Counted from the first letter of the stretch, positions 26,628 through 36,233 are shown. The stretch: DNA of 64,000 bases from Comamonadaceae bacterium G21597-S1 (GCA_027214345.1 JAPWHR010000001.1:496001-560000); one strand, 5' to 3'. Made by a program: numbers and translations. Notes: generated by a model not told the origin, from the sequence alone.

Positions 26628-27755
26628 TCAGCCGTCGGTGCCCAGCGTGACCGGCAGCGTCGCGGCCCGTCCCTGGCGCAGCACGGTTACGCCCACGGTG
26701 TCGCCTGGCTTGAAGTCGTCGAGCCGGGCCAGCAGCTGCGGCACCGTCTCGATCGGCTTGCCTTCGACCGCGACAATCACGTCGCCGAGTGCAATGGCGC
26801 CGTCGCGTCCGACCGTGGTCTCGCGCAGACCGCCGGCCAGCGGCTTGCCCGGCGCGGGGCGCAGCACCACGACCCCGCGCACCTTGAGCAGTTCGCACAG
26901 GCGCCGGTTCAGTTCCTCGTCGGTGCGAATGCCCAGCGTGGGGCGGATGTACCTGCCATGGCGGATGATCTGCGGCACGACCCGGTTCACGGTGTCCACC
27001 GGCACCGCGAATCCGATGCCGGCGCTGGCGCCGCTGGGGCTGTAGATGGCCGTGGTGATGCCGATCAGCCGGCCGGCCGAGTCCAGCAGCGGCCCACCGG
27101 AATTGCCGGGATTGACGGCCGCGTCGGTCTGGACCAGGTTTTCGATCGCGACGCCGCCTTCGGCGTTGATGGAGCGGTTCAGCGCCGACACGATGCCGCT
27201 GGTCAGTGTCCAGTCCAGCCCGAACGGATTGCCGATCGCGAATACCTTCTGCCCGACCTTGAGGTCGTGGCTGCTGCCCAGCGGCACCGGCGTCGGTCGC
27301 TTGTTGGGGACGTTGATGCGCAACACGGCGATGTCATGCGCGGGGCTGGCGCCGACCAGGCTGGCCCGGTAGTCGCGGCCGTCGGCCAGCTTGACCGAGG
27401 CTTCGCTGGCGCCTTCGATGACATGCAGGTTGGTCACCACGTGGCCGGATTCGTCCCAGATGAAACCCGAGCCGTTGCCACGCGGTACCGTGAACACGTT
27501 GCGCGACCAGATGTCGCGCACGCGCGAGCGCGTGCTGATGAAGACCACCGAGTCGCGCGCCTGCTCGAACAGCTCGATCGTCGCGCGTTCCTCGGCGCCC
27601 AGTTCGCCGCGCGGGCTGACGCTGCGCGGCGTGCCGTCCTTCTGCGCCGCTGCCGGTGGCGGCAGGCCCGCGCCGGCCAGGACCAGCAGCACCACGGCCA
27701 GCACGCGCACCGGCTCGGCAGCAACGCGCAGCAACGACGCCAGGCGACTCAACAT
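26628..27755 (-). CDS. HtrA/DegP-type serine protease (S1C)
   Basis: A 375-aa trypsin-like protease with an N-terminal hydrophobic signal or anchor at about residues 18-37. The catalytic triad is H111 (TNLHVIEG), D141 (AHDIAVLRI) and S219 (NPGNSGGPL). One PDZ domain follows at about 280-370 (GVVVLRPAPGKPLAGG and on). A single PDZ and an N-terminal anchor resemble DegS more than DegP. It should act in the periplasm on misfolded or regulatory proteins. The flavodoxin-like gene follows closely on the same strand. Confidence 0.92.
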   Translation of the reverse strand: MLSRLASLLRVAAEPVRVLAVVLLVLAGAGLPPPAAAQKDGTPRSVSPRGELGAEERATIELFEQARDSVVFISTRSRVRDIWSRNVFTVPRGNGSGFIWDESGHVVTNLHVIEGASEASVKLADGRDYRASLVGASPAHDIAVLRINVPNKRPTPVPLGSSHDLKVGQKVFAIGNPFGLDWTLTSGIVSALNRSINAEGGVAIENLVQTDAAVNPGNSGGPLLDSAGRLIGITTAIYSPSGASAGIGFAVPVDTVNRVVPQIIRHGRYIRPTLGIRTDEELNRRLCELLKVRGVVVLRPAPGKPLAGGLRETTVGRDGAIALGDVIVAVEGKPIETVPQLLARLDDFKPGDTVGVTVLRQGRAATLPVTLGTDG

Positions 27756-27856
27756 GGCGGGGAGGGCCGCGGCCGGGCGACGACGGCCGGCGGGCCTGTG
27801 CGGAGATGGATCGGGGCGAGCTTCGGCATCTGGGTCTGGCTCCGTCGGAAGGGGTA

Positions 27857-28768
27857 TCAGGCCGGTTGTGCAACCTCGCCGCCCAGGCCTTCGAACAAGG
27901 CGGGCAGCAGCTGGCGCAGTTCGCCGGTGACCAGCGCCACGTCGGTGTCGAAGCCGTCGTCCTTGCCGTCGCCGGCGGCCTGGGGCTTGTTCTCCAGCAC
28001 CACGTCGAGCAGGCTCACTTTCTTGAGTTGCATGCCCTCGGTCAGCACGAACGAGACCCGGTCGTTCCAGGTCAGGGCCAGCCGGGTCGGCATCTTGCCC
28101 AGCGTGATGTGCTGGCGTACCTCGTCGGTGTCCAGCGCGTGGCGGGTGTAACGCACGACGGCGCGCGACTCGTCGGCGGCCTTGAGTTCGCATTCGCGGT
28201 CGACGCTGAACCCGGGCGGTGCTTCCTGCGTCGACAACCACTCGGCCATGGCCGCGGCGGGCGAGGTCTGGGTGTCGATCAGTTGCACGGCCAACCCGTC
28301 GATGGCGGCCACCAGGGCCGTCATGGTCTCGTCAGCCTTGGCCTGGCTGCCGGCGTCCAGTACCAGCTGCCCCGCCTGCGGGTCGATCCAGACCAGCACG
28401 CTGGACTGCTTGGTGAACGCCATCGGCAACAGCGCATGGCGCACGTCTTCGGCCAGATCGCGTTTTTCCTTCTTGCCGGGCTTGCGGCCGGTGCTGGCCT
28501 CGATCTGGTCGGCGCGTTCCTGCACCTTGCGCTTGACCACCGAGGCCGGCACGGATTTGCTTTCCACCGCCTGCTTGAGCAGCCATTGGCCGCCGACGAT
28601 CTCCACCAGCGGCCCGTGGGCCTGGCCCCGGGGCTCGACCCAACCGACGGATTTTTCCTGCGACGCACCGCAGGGCTCGAATCGCGCCTGGTCCAGCGCC
28701 TGCTCGAGTTGTGCCTGCGTCATCGTCCACGCCGACACCATGCGGTACACCATCACATTCTTGAACAC
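27857..28768 (-). CDS. rdgC: Recombination-associated protein RdgC
   Basis: A 303-aa protein, the same length as E. coli RdgC, with the typical start FKNVMVYRM, GWVEPRG, KRDLAEDVRHALLPMAF and RLALTWNDRVSFVLTE. RdgC forms a ring on DNA and restrains RecA. The start is a GTG at 28768, preceded by GAGGAAG at a good distance. It is monocistronic by appearance: the upstream 219 bp separate it from the divergent YHS gene and hold no other feature that I recognise. Confidence 0.94.
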   Translation of the reverse strand: MFKNVMVYRMVSAWTMTQAQLEQALDQARFEPCGASQEKSVGWVEPRGQAHGPLVEIVGGQWLLKQAVESKSVPASVVKRKVQERADQIEASTGRKPGKKEKRDLAEDVRHALLPMAFTKQSSVLVWIDPQAGQLVLDAGSQAKADETMTALVAAIDGLAVQLIDTQTSPAAAMAEWLSTQEAPPGFSVDRECELKAADESRAVVRYTRHALDTDEVRQHITLGKMPTRLALTWNDRVSFVLTEGMQLKKVSLLDVVLENKPQAAGDGKDDGFDTDVALVTGELRQLLPALFEGLGGEVAQPA

Positions 28769-28987
28769 GTTCGACCCTTCCTCGTTGATTGTCGGCTTGC
28801 CGCCGAAGCGGCGTATTGTCGGCGCAGTGTGTATCGGTGATTTGTAACCGTCGGTGCCGCGCCCCGGGCGGAATACTGTAAGCAATCGGGTGGATCGCCG
28901 ACCACGGGTGGTGGCCAGGGCGGATCGACGTCGCCGACGTCGGCGTCCCCGTTGCCCGCCAGGCATCACACCCCACCAGGATCCACC

Positions 28988-29455
28988 ATGCTGCAACGTC
29001 TCATCTCCGTCCTTGTGCTGCTGTTCGCCCTGTTCGGCCCGGCCCATGCCGGCGAACCGGTCAGCACCGGTTTCTTCGGCAACACCGCCATCGGCGGCCA
29101 GGACACGGTGTCGTATTTCACGCCGCAGGTCCGCCAGACGCACCAGGTGATGGCCGGCGACCGGCGCCACGAGGTGCAGTACCTGGGCGCGACCTGGCGG
29201 TTTGCGTCACGCCAGAGCGCCGAGCGCTTCGCGGCCGATCCGGCGCGATACGTGCCGACGTACAACGGCCATTGCGCCAATGCCTTGTCGCTGGGCGAGG
29301 GCCTGATCGCTACCGACGGCAGGGTCTGGGAGTTCTTCGGCGACGAATTGTTCCTGTTCTATGCGGAGCGCGGGCGCCAGCGTTGGCTCGGCGGGGACTG
29401 GAAGGCCTATCGCGCGCAAGCCGACGCCGCCTGGCAAGCCGCGATCCGGAACTGA
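28988..29455 (+). CDS. YHS domain protein, exported
   Basis: A 155-aa protein with a clear signal peptide (cleavage after GPAHA) and a YHS-type domain: IGGQDTVSYFTP, RFASRQSAERFAADPARYVPTYNGHCANALSLG. The domain is cysteine-poor and resembles the metal-binding YHS modules of copper or nickel proteins. The family is annotated only as YHS domain-containing. It is divergent from rdgC and followed 99 bases later by an SDR gene. Confidence 0.87.
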   Translation: MLQRLISVLVLLFALFGPAHAGEPVSTGFFGNTAIGGQDTVSYFTPQVRQTHQVMAGDRRHEVQYLGATWRFASRQSAERFAADPARYVPTYNGHCANALSLGEGLIATDGRVWEFFGDELFLFYAERGRQRWLGGDWKAYRAQADAAWQAAIRN

Positions 29456-29554
29456 CGCGACGGCGAACCGCGGACCGGCCGATGCCGCCGGGCGGGACGA
29501 CGCTGCGCCAGCCGCCTACACTCGGCGCTTTGCAACCGACGCAAAGGATTCGAG

Positions 29555-30322
29555 ATGCAGGCAGCAACCGACTTCAGCCTCGCCGGCAAGACCGCATTGG
29601 TGATCGGCGGCACCAGCGGCATCGGCAAGGCGATCGCGGCAGGTTATCTGCGCAGCGGCGCGCGGGTGGTGATCGCCGGGCGCAATGCCGACAAGCTGGC
29701 GCAGGCGCAGGCCGAACTCGCCCGCCTGGGGCCGGTCACCGGCCACCGGGCCGACGTCGCGACCGAGGAGGGCTTGCGCGGCCTGGTCGGCACCACGCTG
29801 GCCGACGTCGGGCATCTGGACATACTGGTCAATTGCCAGGGGGTCACGGTGCTCAAGCCGGCCGAGGATTTTTCGGAAGCCGACTGGAGCGCTGTCATCG
29901 ACACCGACCTCAAGAGCGTGTTTTTTGCCTGCACCGAGGTCGGCCGTCACATGCTGGAGCGCGGCAGCGGCGCCATCATCAACATCGCCTCGTTGGCGTC
30001 GCACCGCGGCTGGCCGCGCAGCGCCCTGTATGCCATCGCCAAGGCCGGCGTGCTGAGCCTGACGCAGACCTTGGGCGCCGAATGGGCGGCCCGCGGCGTG
30101 CGGGTGAACGCGATATCGCCCGGTTTCTTCATGACCGAACTCAACCGCGACAAGATGTCGCCCGAGCGCAAGGCGCTGGCGCTGGCGCGTACGCCGGCGG
30201 GCCGGTTCGGCGAGGTCGACGAACTGGTCGGTGCAGCCGTCTATCTCGCCAGCCCGGCGGCCGGCTTCGTCAACGGGCAGTCGATTGCCGTGGATGGGGG
30301 TTTCCTGGCCACCGGCCTGTAG
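29555..30322 (+). CDS. Short-chain dehydrogenase/reductase
   Basis: A 255-aa classical SDR. The cofactor loop GGTSGIG is at residues 18-24. The catalytic Ser is S146, and Y159-x3-K163 sits in SALYAIAKAG. NCQGVTVL occupies the NAG position. ARVVIAGRNADKL places Arg after the second strand, suggesting NADP(H). It has the full C-terminal GQSIAVDGG. The substrate is unknown; many homologues are 3-oxoacyl-ACP reductase-like or polyol dehydrogenases. It converges on the MFS gene. Confidence 0.92.
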   Translation: MQAATDFSLAGKTALVIGGTSGIGKAIAAGYLRSGARVVIAGRNADKLAQAQAELARLGPVTGHRADVATEEGLRGLVGTTLADVGHLDILVNCQGVTVLKPAEDFSEADWSAVIDTDLKSVFFACTEVGRHMLERGSGAIINIASLASHRGWPRSALYAIAKAGVLSLTQTLGAEWAARGVRVNAISPGFFMTELNRDKMSPERKALALARTPAGRFGEVDELVGAAVYLASPAAGFVNGQSIAVDGGFLATGL

Positions 30323-30340
30323 CGGGCCGTTCACGGCTTC

Positions 30341-31576
30341 TCAGGCCGTGGCCAGGCGATGGTGCCGGCGGATGTGCACCCAGGCCAGCAGCAGCGACAC
30401 CGTCTGCAACGCGGCGCAGAAGTAGAACGGTGCGCCGATGCGCCAGTCGCCGCGGGGCAGGTGCGACACGGCGGCCAGCAGCGGCGCACCGATCATCGGC
30501 GCCAGCACCGCCATCAGGCTGCCCAGTGAACTGACCGCCCCCAGCGTCTGGCCCTGGCGCGTGCTGTCGGCCGCCGACGAGATCATGCTGTTGACGGCCG
30601 CCGCGACCGTGCCCCCGAGCAGGTTGACGCCAATCACGGCGAACATCATCCAGCCTTGCGTAGCGGCGCCCCACAAGGCGTAGGCGAGTGCAGACGACAA
30701 AAGGCCGAGCACGGCCAGCTTCTGTGGGCTGAACCACTGCAGCAGGCGTCGCATCAGGAACCCCTGGACCAGCACCGACGAGACGCCGACCGCCGCCAGC
30801 GACCAGCCGTTTTCCTGCGGCCCCCAGCCGAACTTGAAGGTCGTGTACAGCACCCAGGTCGTATACAGCACGAACTGGGCCAGGCCGCTGAATGCCACCA
30901 CGCCTACCAGCGGCGCCACGCCGCGCAACTGTGCCAGCTGGCGCAACGCGGTCAGCGGGTTCGCGGTGCGCCATTCGAACTTCTTGCGCCGCTGCGTGGG
31001 CAAGGACTCGGGGAGCACGAAATAGCCGTACAGAAAATTGAGCATGGTCAGGCCGCCAGCGACCAGGAACGGCAGTTGCAGGTCGATGGCGCCCAGCAGC
31101 CCGCCCATGACCGGCCCGACGATGAACCCCAGGCCCATCATTGCGCCGAGCAGGCCGAAGCGGCGCGCCCGGTCCTGCGGCTCGGTGATGTCGGCCACAT
31201 AGGCATTGGCCACCGCGGCATTGGCCTGCATCGCGCCGCCCATCAGCCGTGCGGCGACCAGCATCCAGATCTGCGTGGCGAACGCAGTCAGGAAGAAGTT
31301 CGCGCCCAGGCCGAAGAAGCCGAACAGCAGTACCGGCCGGCGGCCGTATCGGTCGGACAAGGCCCCGAGCACCGGCGATGCGACGAAGCTGGCGATGCCG
31401 AAGGCAAATGCCACCACGCCGTACCAATACGCCTGGTCGGCCTGGGACGTGCTGAACGAGCCGACCAGTGCGGGCAGGACGGGGATGATCAGGCCGATCG
31501 CCAGCATGTCGATCAGCACCGTGATCATGATGAACGGCATCGCGGCCTGGCGAGCGGTGCGAGAGGGTGCCTGCAT
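30341..31576 (-). CDS. MFS efflux transporter, TetA-like
   Basis: A 411-aa protein with 12 predicted membrane helices. Motif A is GALSDRYGRRPVLL between helices 2 and 3, and DMLAIGLIIPVLP opens helix 1, as in TetA/TCR-type H+ antiporters. ANAYVADITEPQDRARRFG is typical of this tetracycline-resistance-like branch. Many chromosomal members do not confer tetracycline resistance, so the substrate is open. No TetR-type regulator is adjacent. It follows the ppk2 gene by about 75 bases on the same strand. Confidence 0.9.
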   Translation of the reverse strand: MQAPSRTARQAAMPFIMITVLIDMLAIGLIIPVLPALVGSFSTSQADQAYWYGVVAFAFGIASFVASPVLGALSDRYGRRPVLLFGFFGLGANFFLTAFATQIWMLVAARLMGGAMQANAAVANAYVADITEPQDRARRFGLLGAMMGLGFIVGPVMGGLLGAIDLQLPFLVAGGLTMLNFLYGYFVLPESLPTQRRKKFEWRTANPLTALRQLAQLRGVAPLVGVVAFSGLAQFVLYTTWVLYTTFKFGWGPQENGWSLAAVGVSSVLVQGFLMRRLLQWFSPQKLAVLGLLSSALAYALWGAATQGWMMFAVIGVNLLGGTVAAAVNSMISSAADSTRQGQTLGAVSSLGSLMAVLAPMIGAPLLAAVSHLPRGDWRIGAPFYFCAALQTVSLLLAWVHIRRHHRLATA

Positions 31577-31650
31577 GTTGGGTGGTTGTCTGCGGATACG
31601 CGCGGCGGTCACGGCCACTTGCCGCATGACACGACACGCACGGGTGGTTG

Positions 31651-32469
31651 TCAGTCTGCTGACGGGATCGGCTTGAGCGGGGTGCCGAAACGTTCGCGCA
31701 GCGGCTCGTGTCCCAGCGGCGGAAAGTCGATGGCCGGCGCGGGCGCATCGTGTTCGGGCAGGTGGTCGAGCAGGTGGCGGATCAGCGTGATGCGCCCGCG
31801 CCGCTGGTCGTTGAAGTCCACCAGCGTCCAGGGCGCGTGCGGCGTGTGCGTGGCCCGCAGCATGGCGTCGCGGGCGCGGCCGTATTCGGCGTATTTGCTG
31901 CGCGCCTGCAGGTCGACCGGGCTGAGTTTCCAGCGCTTGAGCGGGTCGGCCAGCCGGTCGGCGAAACGTTCCTCCTGGTGCTCCTGGTCCACGGTCAGCC
32001 AGTACTTGAACAGCAGAATGTCGTCGTCGACCAGCAGCTGCTCGAACACCGGCACATGCTTGAGGAAGGCCTTGGCTTCGTCCTCGGTGCAGAAACCCAT
32101 GACCCGCTCCACGCCGGCGCGGTTGTACCAGCTGCGGTCCATCAGCACGATCTCGCCGGCCGCGGGCAGATGCGCGGCATAACGCTGGAAATACCACTGG
32201 CTGCGCTCGCGGTCGCTGGGTTTGGCCAGCGCCACGACCTTGCACTGGCGCGGATTGAGTGTCTCCGCAATGGCCGAAATCACGCCACCCTTGCCGGCGG
32301 TGTCACGGCCCTCGAACACGATGACCAGGCGCTTGCCGGTGTGTTGCAGCCAACGCGCCATGTCGTTGAGCGCCAGCTGCAGCGGTTCGAGCATTTCGGC
32401 ATAGGCGCCCTTGCCCAACCTGGCCGGGCCGGCCGATTTGCCGGGCTTCTTTCCCTTGGATTTCTTCAT
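31651..32469 (-). CDS. ppk2: Polyphosphate kinase 2
   Basis: A 272-aa PPK2-family kinase. Walker A is GRDTAGKGG at residues 54-62. DRSWYNR starts at D111 and carries the Walker B Asp, and the lid region contains KPSDRERSQWYFQRY. The family transfers phosphate between polyphosphate and nucleoside di- or monophosphates. The short single-domain form matches class I (ADP or GDP phosphorylating) in size. It lies beside glucan phosphorylase, both being energy-store enzymes. Confidence 0.93.
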   Translation of the reverse strand: MKKSKGKKPGKSAGPARLGKGAYAEMLEPLQLALNDMARWLQHTGKRLVIVFEGRDTAGKGGVISAIAETLNPRQCKVVALAKPSDRERSQWYFQRYAAHLPAAGEIVLMDRSWYNRAGVERVMGFCTEDEAKAFLKHVPVFEQLLVDDDILLFKYWLTVDQEHQEERFADRLADPLKRWKLSPVDLQARSKYAEYGRARDAMLRATHTPHAPWTLVDFNDQRRGRITLIRHLLDHLPEHDAPAPAIDFPPLGHEPLRERFGTPLKPIPSAD

Positions 32470-32576
32470 GCGCCGATCGTAACGGAGGTCGGGCCCCGCG
32501 ACCATGCGGTGCGATACTGAAGGCCGGGCGCGGTCGCCAACCCGGGCGGCCCGCCGGATCGCAGGAGGTGTGCTGC

Positions 32577-32633
32577 ATGGTTGGCTGGTACGGGAGTGAG
32601 GCCATGGCGTGGCCGGCGCGGTGCGCGGCATGA
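32577..32633 (+). CDS. 18-codon leader ORF coupled to methyltransferase
   Basis: An ATG at 32577 preceded by AGGAGG (32563-32568), the strongest ribosome-binding site in the area, opens an 18-codon frame (MVGWYGSEAMAWPARCAA). Its TGA overlaps the methyltransferase ATG at 32630 as ATGA. The methyltransferase ATG has no good site of its own. The sequence therefore looks like a leader whose translation delivers ribosomes to the next gene. No protein family is recognised and a function for the peptide itself is not implied. Confidence 0.45.
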   Translation: MVGWYGSEAMAWPARCAA

Positions 32634-33424
32634 GGCGACGCGCCGCCAGTGCCCGCGCCACCCAGGCGCTGCAGACCGTGCAGGACGCGGTCTTCGCGCA
32701 GACCGACGCGGCACGCGAATGGCATCGCTCCAACCTGGTGATCCACGGCCTGCGTTATTGCGCCGATCTCGACCTGGTGAACGGGCTGGCCCCCGAGGGG
32801 CCGCTGCTCGACATCGGTGCGGCGCCCTGCCACATGACGGCGATGCTGCAGCATGCGGGTTACCCCGTGGTGGGGCTGGACCTGGCGCCGCAACGGGTCG
32901 GGCCGCTGATCCGCACGCTGGGGCTGGACGTGCGGGCCTGCGATGTGGAACGCGAGACCATGCCGTTTGCCGACGGCCATTTCGCCGGGGCGCTCTTGTG
33001 CGAGACCTTCGAGCATCTGCGGGTCGACCCGGCGCTGGTGCTGTCGGAGACCTGGCGCGTGCTGGCGCCGGACGGTTTCCTGCTGCTGACGACGCCCAAT
33101 GTGTATTCGCTGCCCAGCCTGGCCCGGTTTCTGCTGGGCCGCAGCGTGGCCGATCCCTTGTCCGAGTTCGGCAAGTTGCGTGCACTCGGGCACATGGGCC
33201 ATGTGCGCGAATATTCGGCGCGTGAGGTGCGGCGTTTCGTCGAGGCCAGTGGTTTTGCCATCGAAAGGCTGGATTTCCGCTACGACCGCGCCAACCCCAG
33301 CCGCCGCAAACGCATCCTGAACCTGGCCTACCACTGCGTGCCGCGGCGCTTCCACCGCGACATCGTGCTGGTGGCCCGCAAGATCGGTTCCGGGGCCGGT
33401 CCCGGGCTTGCGCCCCTGCCCTGA
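32630..33424 (+). CDS. Class I SAM-dependent methyltransferase
   Basis: A 264-aa protein with the Rossmann methyltransferase motifs. Motif I is LLDIGAAPCHMTAML, the acidic end of strand 2 is VVGLDLAP, motif II is in PFADGHFAGALLCETFEHL, and motif III is VLAPDGFLLLTTPN. This is the UbiE/COQ5-like type 11 branch, with an extended C-terminus (HVREYSAREVRRFVEASGF) common in methyltransferases of polysaccharide or lipid loci. A GTG at 32609 with GTGAGG upstream is an alternative start. The substrate is unknown. Confidence 0.85.
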   Translation: MRRRAASARATQALQTVQDAVFAQTDAAREWHRSNLVIHGLRYCADLDLVNGLAPEGPLLDIGAAPCHMTAMLQHAGYPVVGLDLAPQRVGPLIRTLGLDVRACDVERETMPFADGHFAGALLCETFEHLRVDPALVLSETWRVLAPDGFLLLTTPNVYSLPSLARFLLGRSVADPLSEFGKLRALGHMGHVREYSAREVRRFVEASGFAIERLDFRYDRANPSRRKRILNLAYHCVPRRFHRDIVLVARKIGSGAGPGLAPLP

Positions 33425-33433
33425 GCGGGCGGC

Positions 33434-35146
33434 TCAGCGCAGATAGGCCTTGCGCACGTACTGGTCGACCATGCGTTCGGTGTTGAAGAACGATCCGTTG
33501 AGCGCGATCGCATGGCGCATGACGTCGATGTAGCGATCCTGGTCCTGGTAGAACATCGGCAGGATCACGGTCTCGAGCTTGTTGTACAGCGATTCGGCGT
33601 CGAAGTCCTGCTCGTCGATGCCGGTGCCCGCCGGCGCGCCCTTGCCGCCGCCGTTGCCGATGGACCAGCCGGTCACGCCCTCGATGCATCCCTCGAGCCA
33701 CCAGCCGTCCAGCACCGAGAGTTGCGGCACGCCGTTCATCGCGGCCTTCATGCCGCTGGTGCCCGATGCCTCGAGTGGCGGCTGCGGCGTGTTCAGCCAC
33801 AGGTCGACGCCAGCCACCATGCGCCGGGCCACGGCGATGTCGTAGTCCTCCAGGTAGACGACGCTGAGGCGGCCGCGCAGCTGCTCGATCTGCGCGAAGA
33901 TCGTGCGGATCAGGTCCTTGCCGCCGCCGTCGTGCGGATGCGCCTTGCCGCCATAGACGATCTGGATCGGGCCGGCGTTGGCATGCAGTGCCAGCAGCCG
34001 CTGCAGGTCGTGGAACAGCAGGTCGGCGCGTTTGTACGCGGTGGCGCGGCGCGCGAAGCCGATCGTGAAGGTGTTGGAGAACAGCTGCGTGCTGTTGTGC
34101 TGGTTGATCCACGCCACCAGCTCCTGGCGCGCGGACTGGTGGGCCGACCACAGTTCGTGGCGGGGAATACCCAGCGCATACCGCAGGCTGGCGTTGTCTT
34201 CGCGCCAGTTCGATATGTGCCGGTCGAGCACCGCCTGGATCTGCGGCGCGATCCAGAAGCCCGCGTGCACGCCATTGGTGATGGAGTCGATCTTGTACTG
34301 GCCGAACATCTGGCGCGAGATCTCGCCATGGCGCTTGGCCACGCCGTTGATGTAGTGGCTGTTGTCCAGCGCCAGGTAGGTCATGTTGAGGATGCCGTCC
34401 AGGCAGAACGCAACGGCGCTCCTGTCGTAGGCATGGTCGAAGTCGGTCAGCACATGGTGCAGCAGGCCCAGTGCGAACTGGTCGTGCCCGGCCGGCACCG
34501 GCGTGTGGGTGGTGAACACGCACAGGGTCCGCACCGCCACCGCGATATCGCGGTTCACCTCGGTCTGGCCGCGGCGCAGCATCTCCTCGTAGCCGAGTTC
34601 GAGCACCAGCAGCGCGGCATGCCCTTCGTTCATGTGGAAGCGCCGGATCGACGCGTAGCCCAGCGCGCGCAACATGCGCACGCCGCCGATGCCCAGGATG
34701 ATCTCCTGGCACAGCCGGTATCGCTGGTCGCCACCGTAGAGATGATCGGTGAGCGTGCGGTCGGCCGGCGTGTTGTCCGGCAGGTCGGCGTCGAGCAGGT
34801 AGGTCGGCACCACGGCGCCGCTGACGCCATGGGTGTCGAAGCGCCACGCGCGCAGCATGACGGCCCGGCCTTCGATGCTGACCGTGACGCGGGCCGGCAA
34901 CTCGGTCAGCCGGTCCGCCGGCGACCAGGGCTGGGGCTCCTCGGTCTGGTTGCCCTGCGCGTCCAGGCGCTGGCGGAAATACCCCTTGCGGTGCACCAGC
35001 GTCACCGCGACCATCGGCACTTCGCCGTCGGCGGCCGAGCGGATGGTGTCGCCGGCCAGCACGCCGAGCCCTCCGCTGTAGGTGGGCACGGTGTCGGCGA
35101 GGGCGATTTCCATCGAGAAATAGGCAATCGAGTCGGTGGCGGTCAT
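33434..35146 (-). CDS. glgP: Alpha-glucan phosphorylase
   Basis: A 570-aa glycosyltransferase-35 enzyme of the short form (E. coli GlgP is about 815 aa). It is recognised by YFSMEIAL and [20 protein letters not shown] at the N-terminus, [20 protein letters not shown] and [21 protein letters not shown]467 in the last motif is the PLP-binding lysine. It releases glucose-1-phosphate from glycogen or maltodextrin. The ATG at 35146 is preferred over a TTG 21 bases upstream. A candidate FNR box lies 56 bases before it. Only ppk2 nearby shares an energy-reserve role. Confidence 0.93.
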   Translation of the reverse strand: MTATDSIAYFSMEIALADTVPTYSGGLGVLAGDTIRSAADGEVPMVAVTLVHRKGYFRQRLDAQGNQTEEPQPWSPADRLTELPARVTVSIEGRAVMLRAWRFDTHGVSGAVVPTYLLDADLPDNTPADRTLTDHLYGGDQRYRLCQEIILGIGGVRMLRALGYASIRRFHMNEGHAALLVLELGYEEMLRRGQTEVNRDIAVAVRTLCVFTTHTPVPAGHDQFALGLLHHVLTDFDHAYDRSAVAFCLDGILNMTYLALDNSHYINGVAKRHGEISRQMFGQYKIDSITNGVHAGFWIAPQIQAVLDRHISNWREDNASLRYALGIPRHELWSAHQSARQELVAWINQHNSTQLFSNTFTIGFARRATAYKRADLLFHDLQRLLALHANAGPIQIVYGGKAHPHDGGGKDLIRTIFAQIEQLRGRLSVVYLEDYDIAVARRMVAGVDLWLNTPQPPLEASGTSGMKAAMNGVPQLSVLDGWWLEGCIEGVTGWSIGNGGGKGAPAGTGIDEQDFDAESLYNKLETVILPMFYQDQDRYIDVMRHAIALNGSFFNTERMVDQYVRKAYLR

Positions 35147-35201
35147 GGCAAGGCCTGGATCGGACAAAGATCCAGCCTAGGGCAGCGCCGGTCGGCCGGG
35201 C

Positions 35202-35215
35202 TTGATGCGTGTCAA
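35202..35215 (-). promoter_or_regulatory. Candidate FNR/ANR box upstream of glucan phosphorylase
   Basis: TTGAT-GCGT-GTCAA matches the FNR-family half-sites TTGAT-N4-ATCAA at 9 of 10 positions. On the minus strand a TAGGCT hexamer at 35174-35179 would place transcription start near 35167, putting the box centre at about -41.5, the classical activating position for FNR. No FNR gene is in the window. The match and spacing are seen; regulation is inferred. Confidence 0.5.
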
Positions 35216-35248
35216 GCGGGCGTCAATCGCGCCGACGCCGCGGGCCGT

Positions 35249-36184
35249 TCAGGCGGCGTCGCCGGGCGTCGGCGTGGCACGGATGAAATCCGCGACGGCC
35301 TGCGCCAGCTCCGGGCCCTTGTCTTCCTGCAGGAAATGGCCGGCACCCCGGATGATGGTGTGGGGCTGGCCCTGCGCGCCCGGCACGCGTTTTTGCCAGG
35401 GCACCTGGCCGCCGCGGGTGACCGGGTCGCGGCTGCTGAACAGCGTCAGGAACGGTTTCTCCCAGCGCTCGAAGAAGGCCCAGGCTGCGCGGTTGTTGCC
35501 TGCCTGCGGATCGCCCGGCGTGGTGGGCACGAAGCCCGGCATCAGCCGCGCGGCAATGCGATGGTGCCGGTCGGGAAACGGCGCGTCGTAGGCGGCGATC
35601 TCCCGCGGCGTCAGCGGATGCGCACAGCCGTAGGCGACGATGCGGCCGATCGGGAACCAGGGGCTCCAGCGGGCGAAGGCGCGCCAGATGCGAAAGGCCC
35701 GCGGGGTGCGGCCACCGCCGGTGGGCAGGCCGCCGTTGCCCAGCACGACGCGTGCAAAACGCTGCGGCGCGTCGACCACCATGCGCAGGCCGATCAGCGA
35801 ACCCCAGTCCTGGCAGAACAGGGTCACGCCGTGCAGGTCCCGGGCCTGCAGCCAGGCGTTCATCCAGGCGATCTGGTTGCCGTAACTGTGGTCCTTGCGC
35901 GCGGCCGGTTTGTCGGAGCGGCCGAAACCCACCAGGTCGGGCGCCACGACACGCAGGCCGGCCGCGAGCAGACCGGGAATCATGTGGCGGTAGAGAAAAG
36001 ACCAGGTTGGCTCGCCGTGCATCAGCAGCACCACCGGGGCGTCGGGCGGCCCTTCGTCGATGTGGGCGATACGCAAGCCGCCGACTTCTGTATACCGGGG
36101 GGTCCACGGAAAGTCCGGCAGTTGCGCGAATCGCGCGTCCGGTGTGCGCAACACGCGCGAGACGACGGGCAGGGCAGGGGTCAT
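35249..36184 (-). CDS. Haloalkane dehalogenase family alpha/beta hydrolase
   Basis: A 311-aa alpha/beta-hydrolase in the haloalkane dehalogenase I branch. The oxyanion segment is HGEPTWSF starting at H56. The nucleophile is D126 in FCQDWGS, with the halide-binding W127 right after it. The acid is probably D253 (SSRDP) and the base H283 (GAGHFLQED). An Asp nucleophile followed by Trp is the dehalogenase pattern, although relatives include epoxide hydrolases. It is the last gene of the minus-strand operon that begins at 41730, after a 49-base gap. Confidence 0.87.
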   Translation of the reverse strand: MTPALPVVSRVLRTPDARFAQLPDFPWTPRYTEVGGLRIAHIDEGPPDAPVVLLMHGEPTWSFLYRHMIPGLLAAGLRVVAPDLVGFGRSDKPAARKDHSYGNQIAWMNAWLQARDLHGVTLFCQDWGSLIGLRMVVDAPQRFARVVLGNGGLPTGGGRTPRAFRIWRAFARWSPWFPIGRIVAYGCAHPLTPREIAAYDAPFPDRHHRIAARLMPGFVPTTPGDPQAGNNRAAWAFFERWEKPFLTLFSSRDPVTRGGQVPWQKRVPGAQGQPHTIIRGAGHFLQEDKGPELAQAVADFIRATPTPGDAA

Positions 36185-36233
36185 GGCGGGGCGGCGGGTT
36201 GGATGGCGACGGGCATGGCGGGACGGGCGCGGC

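Noticed and set aside
30341-31576. Tetracycline-resistance determinant
   Set aside because: The transporter belongs to the broad TetA-like branch, but it lacks an adjacent tetR and sits among housekeeping genes, so resistance cannot be inferred.
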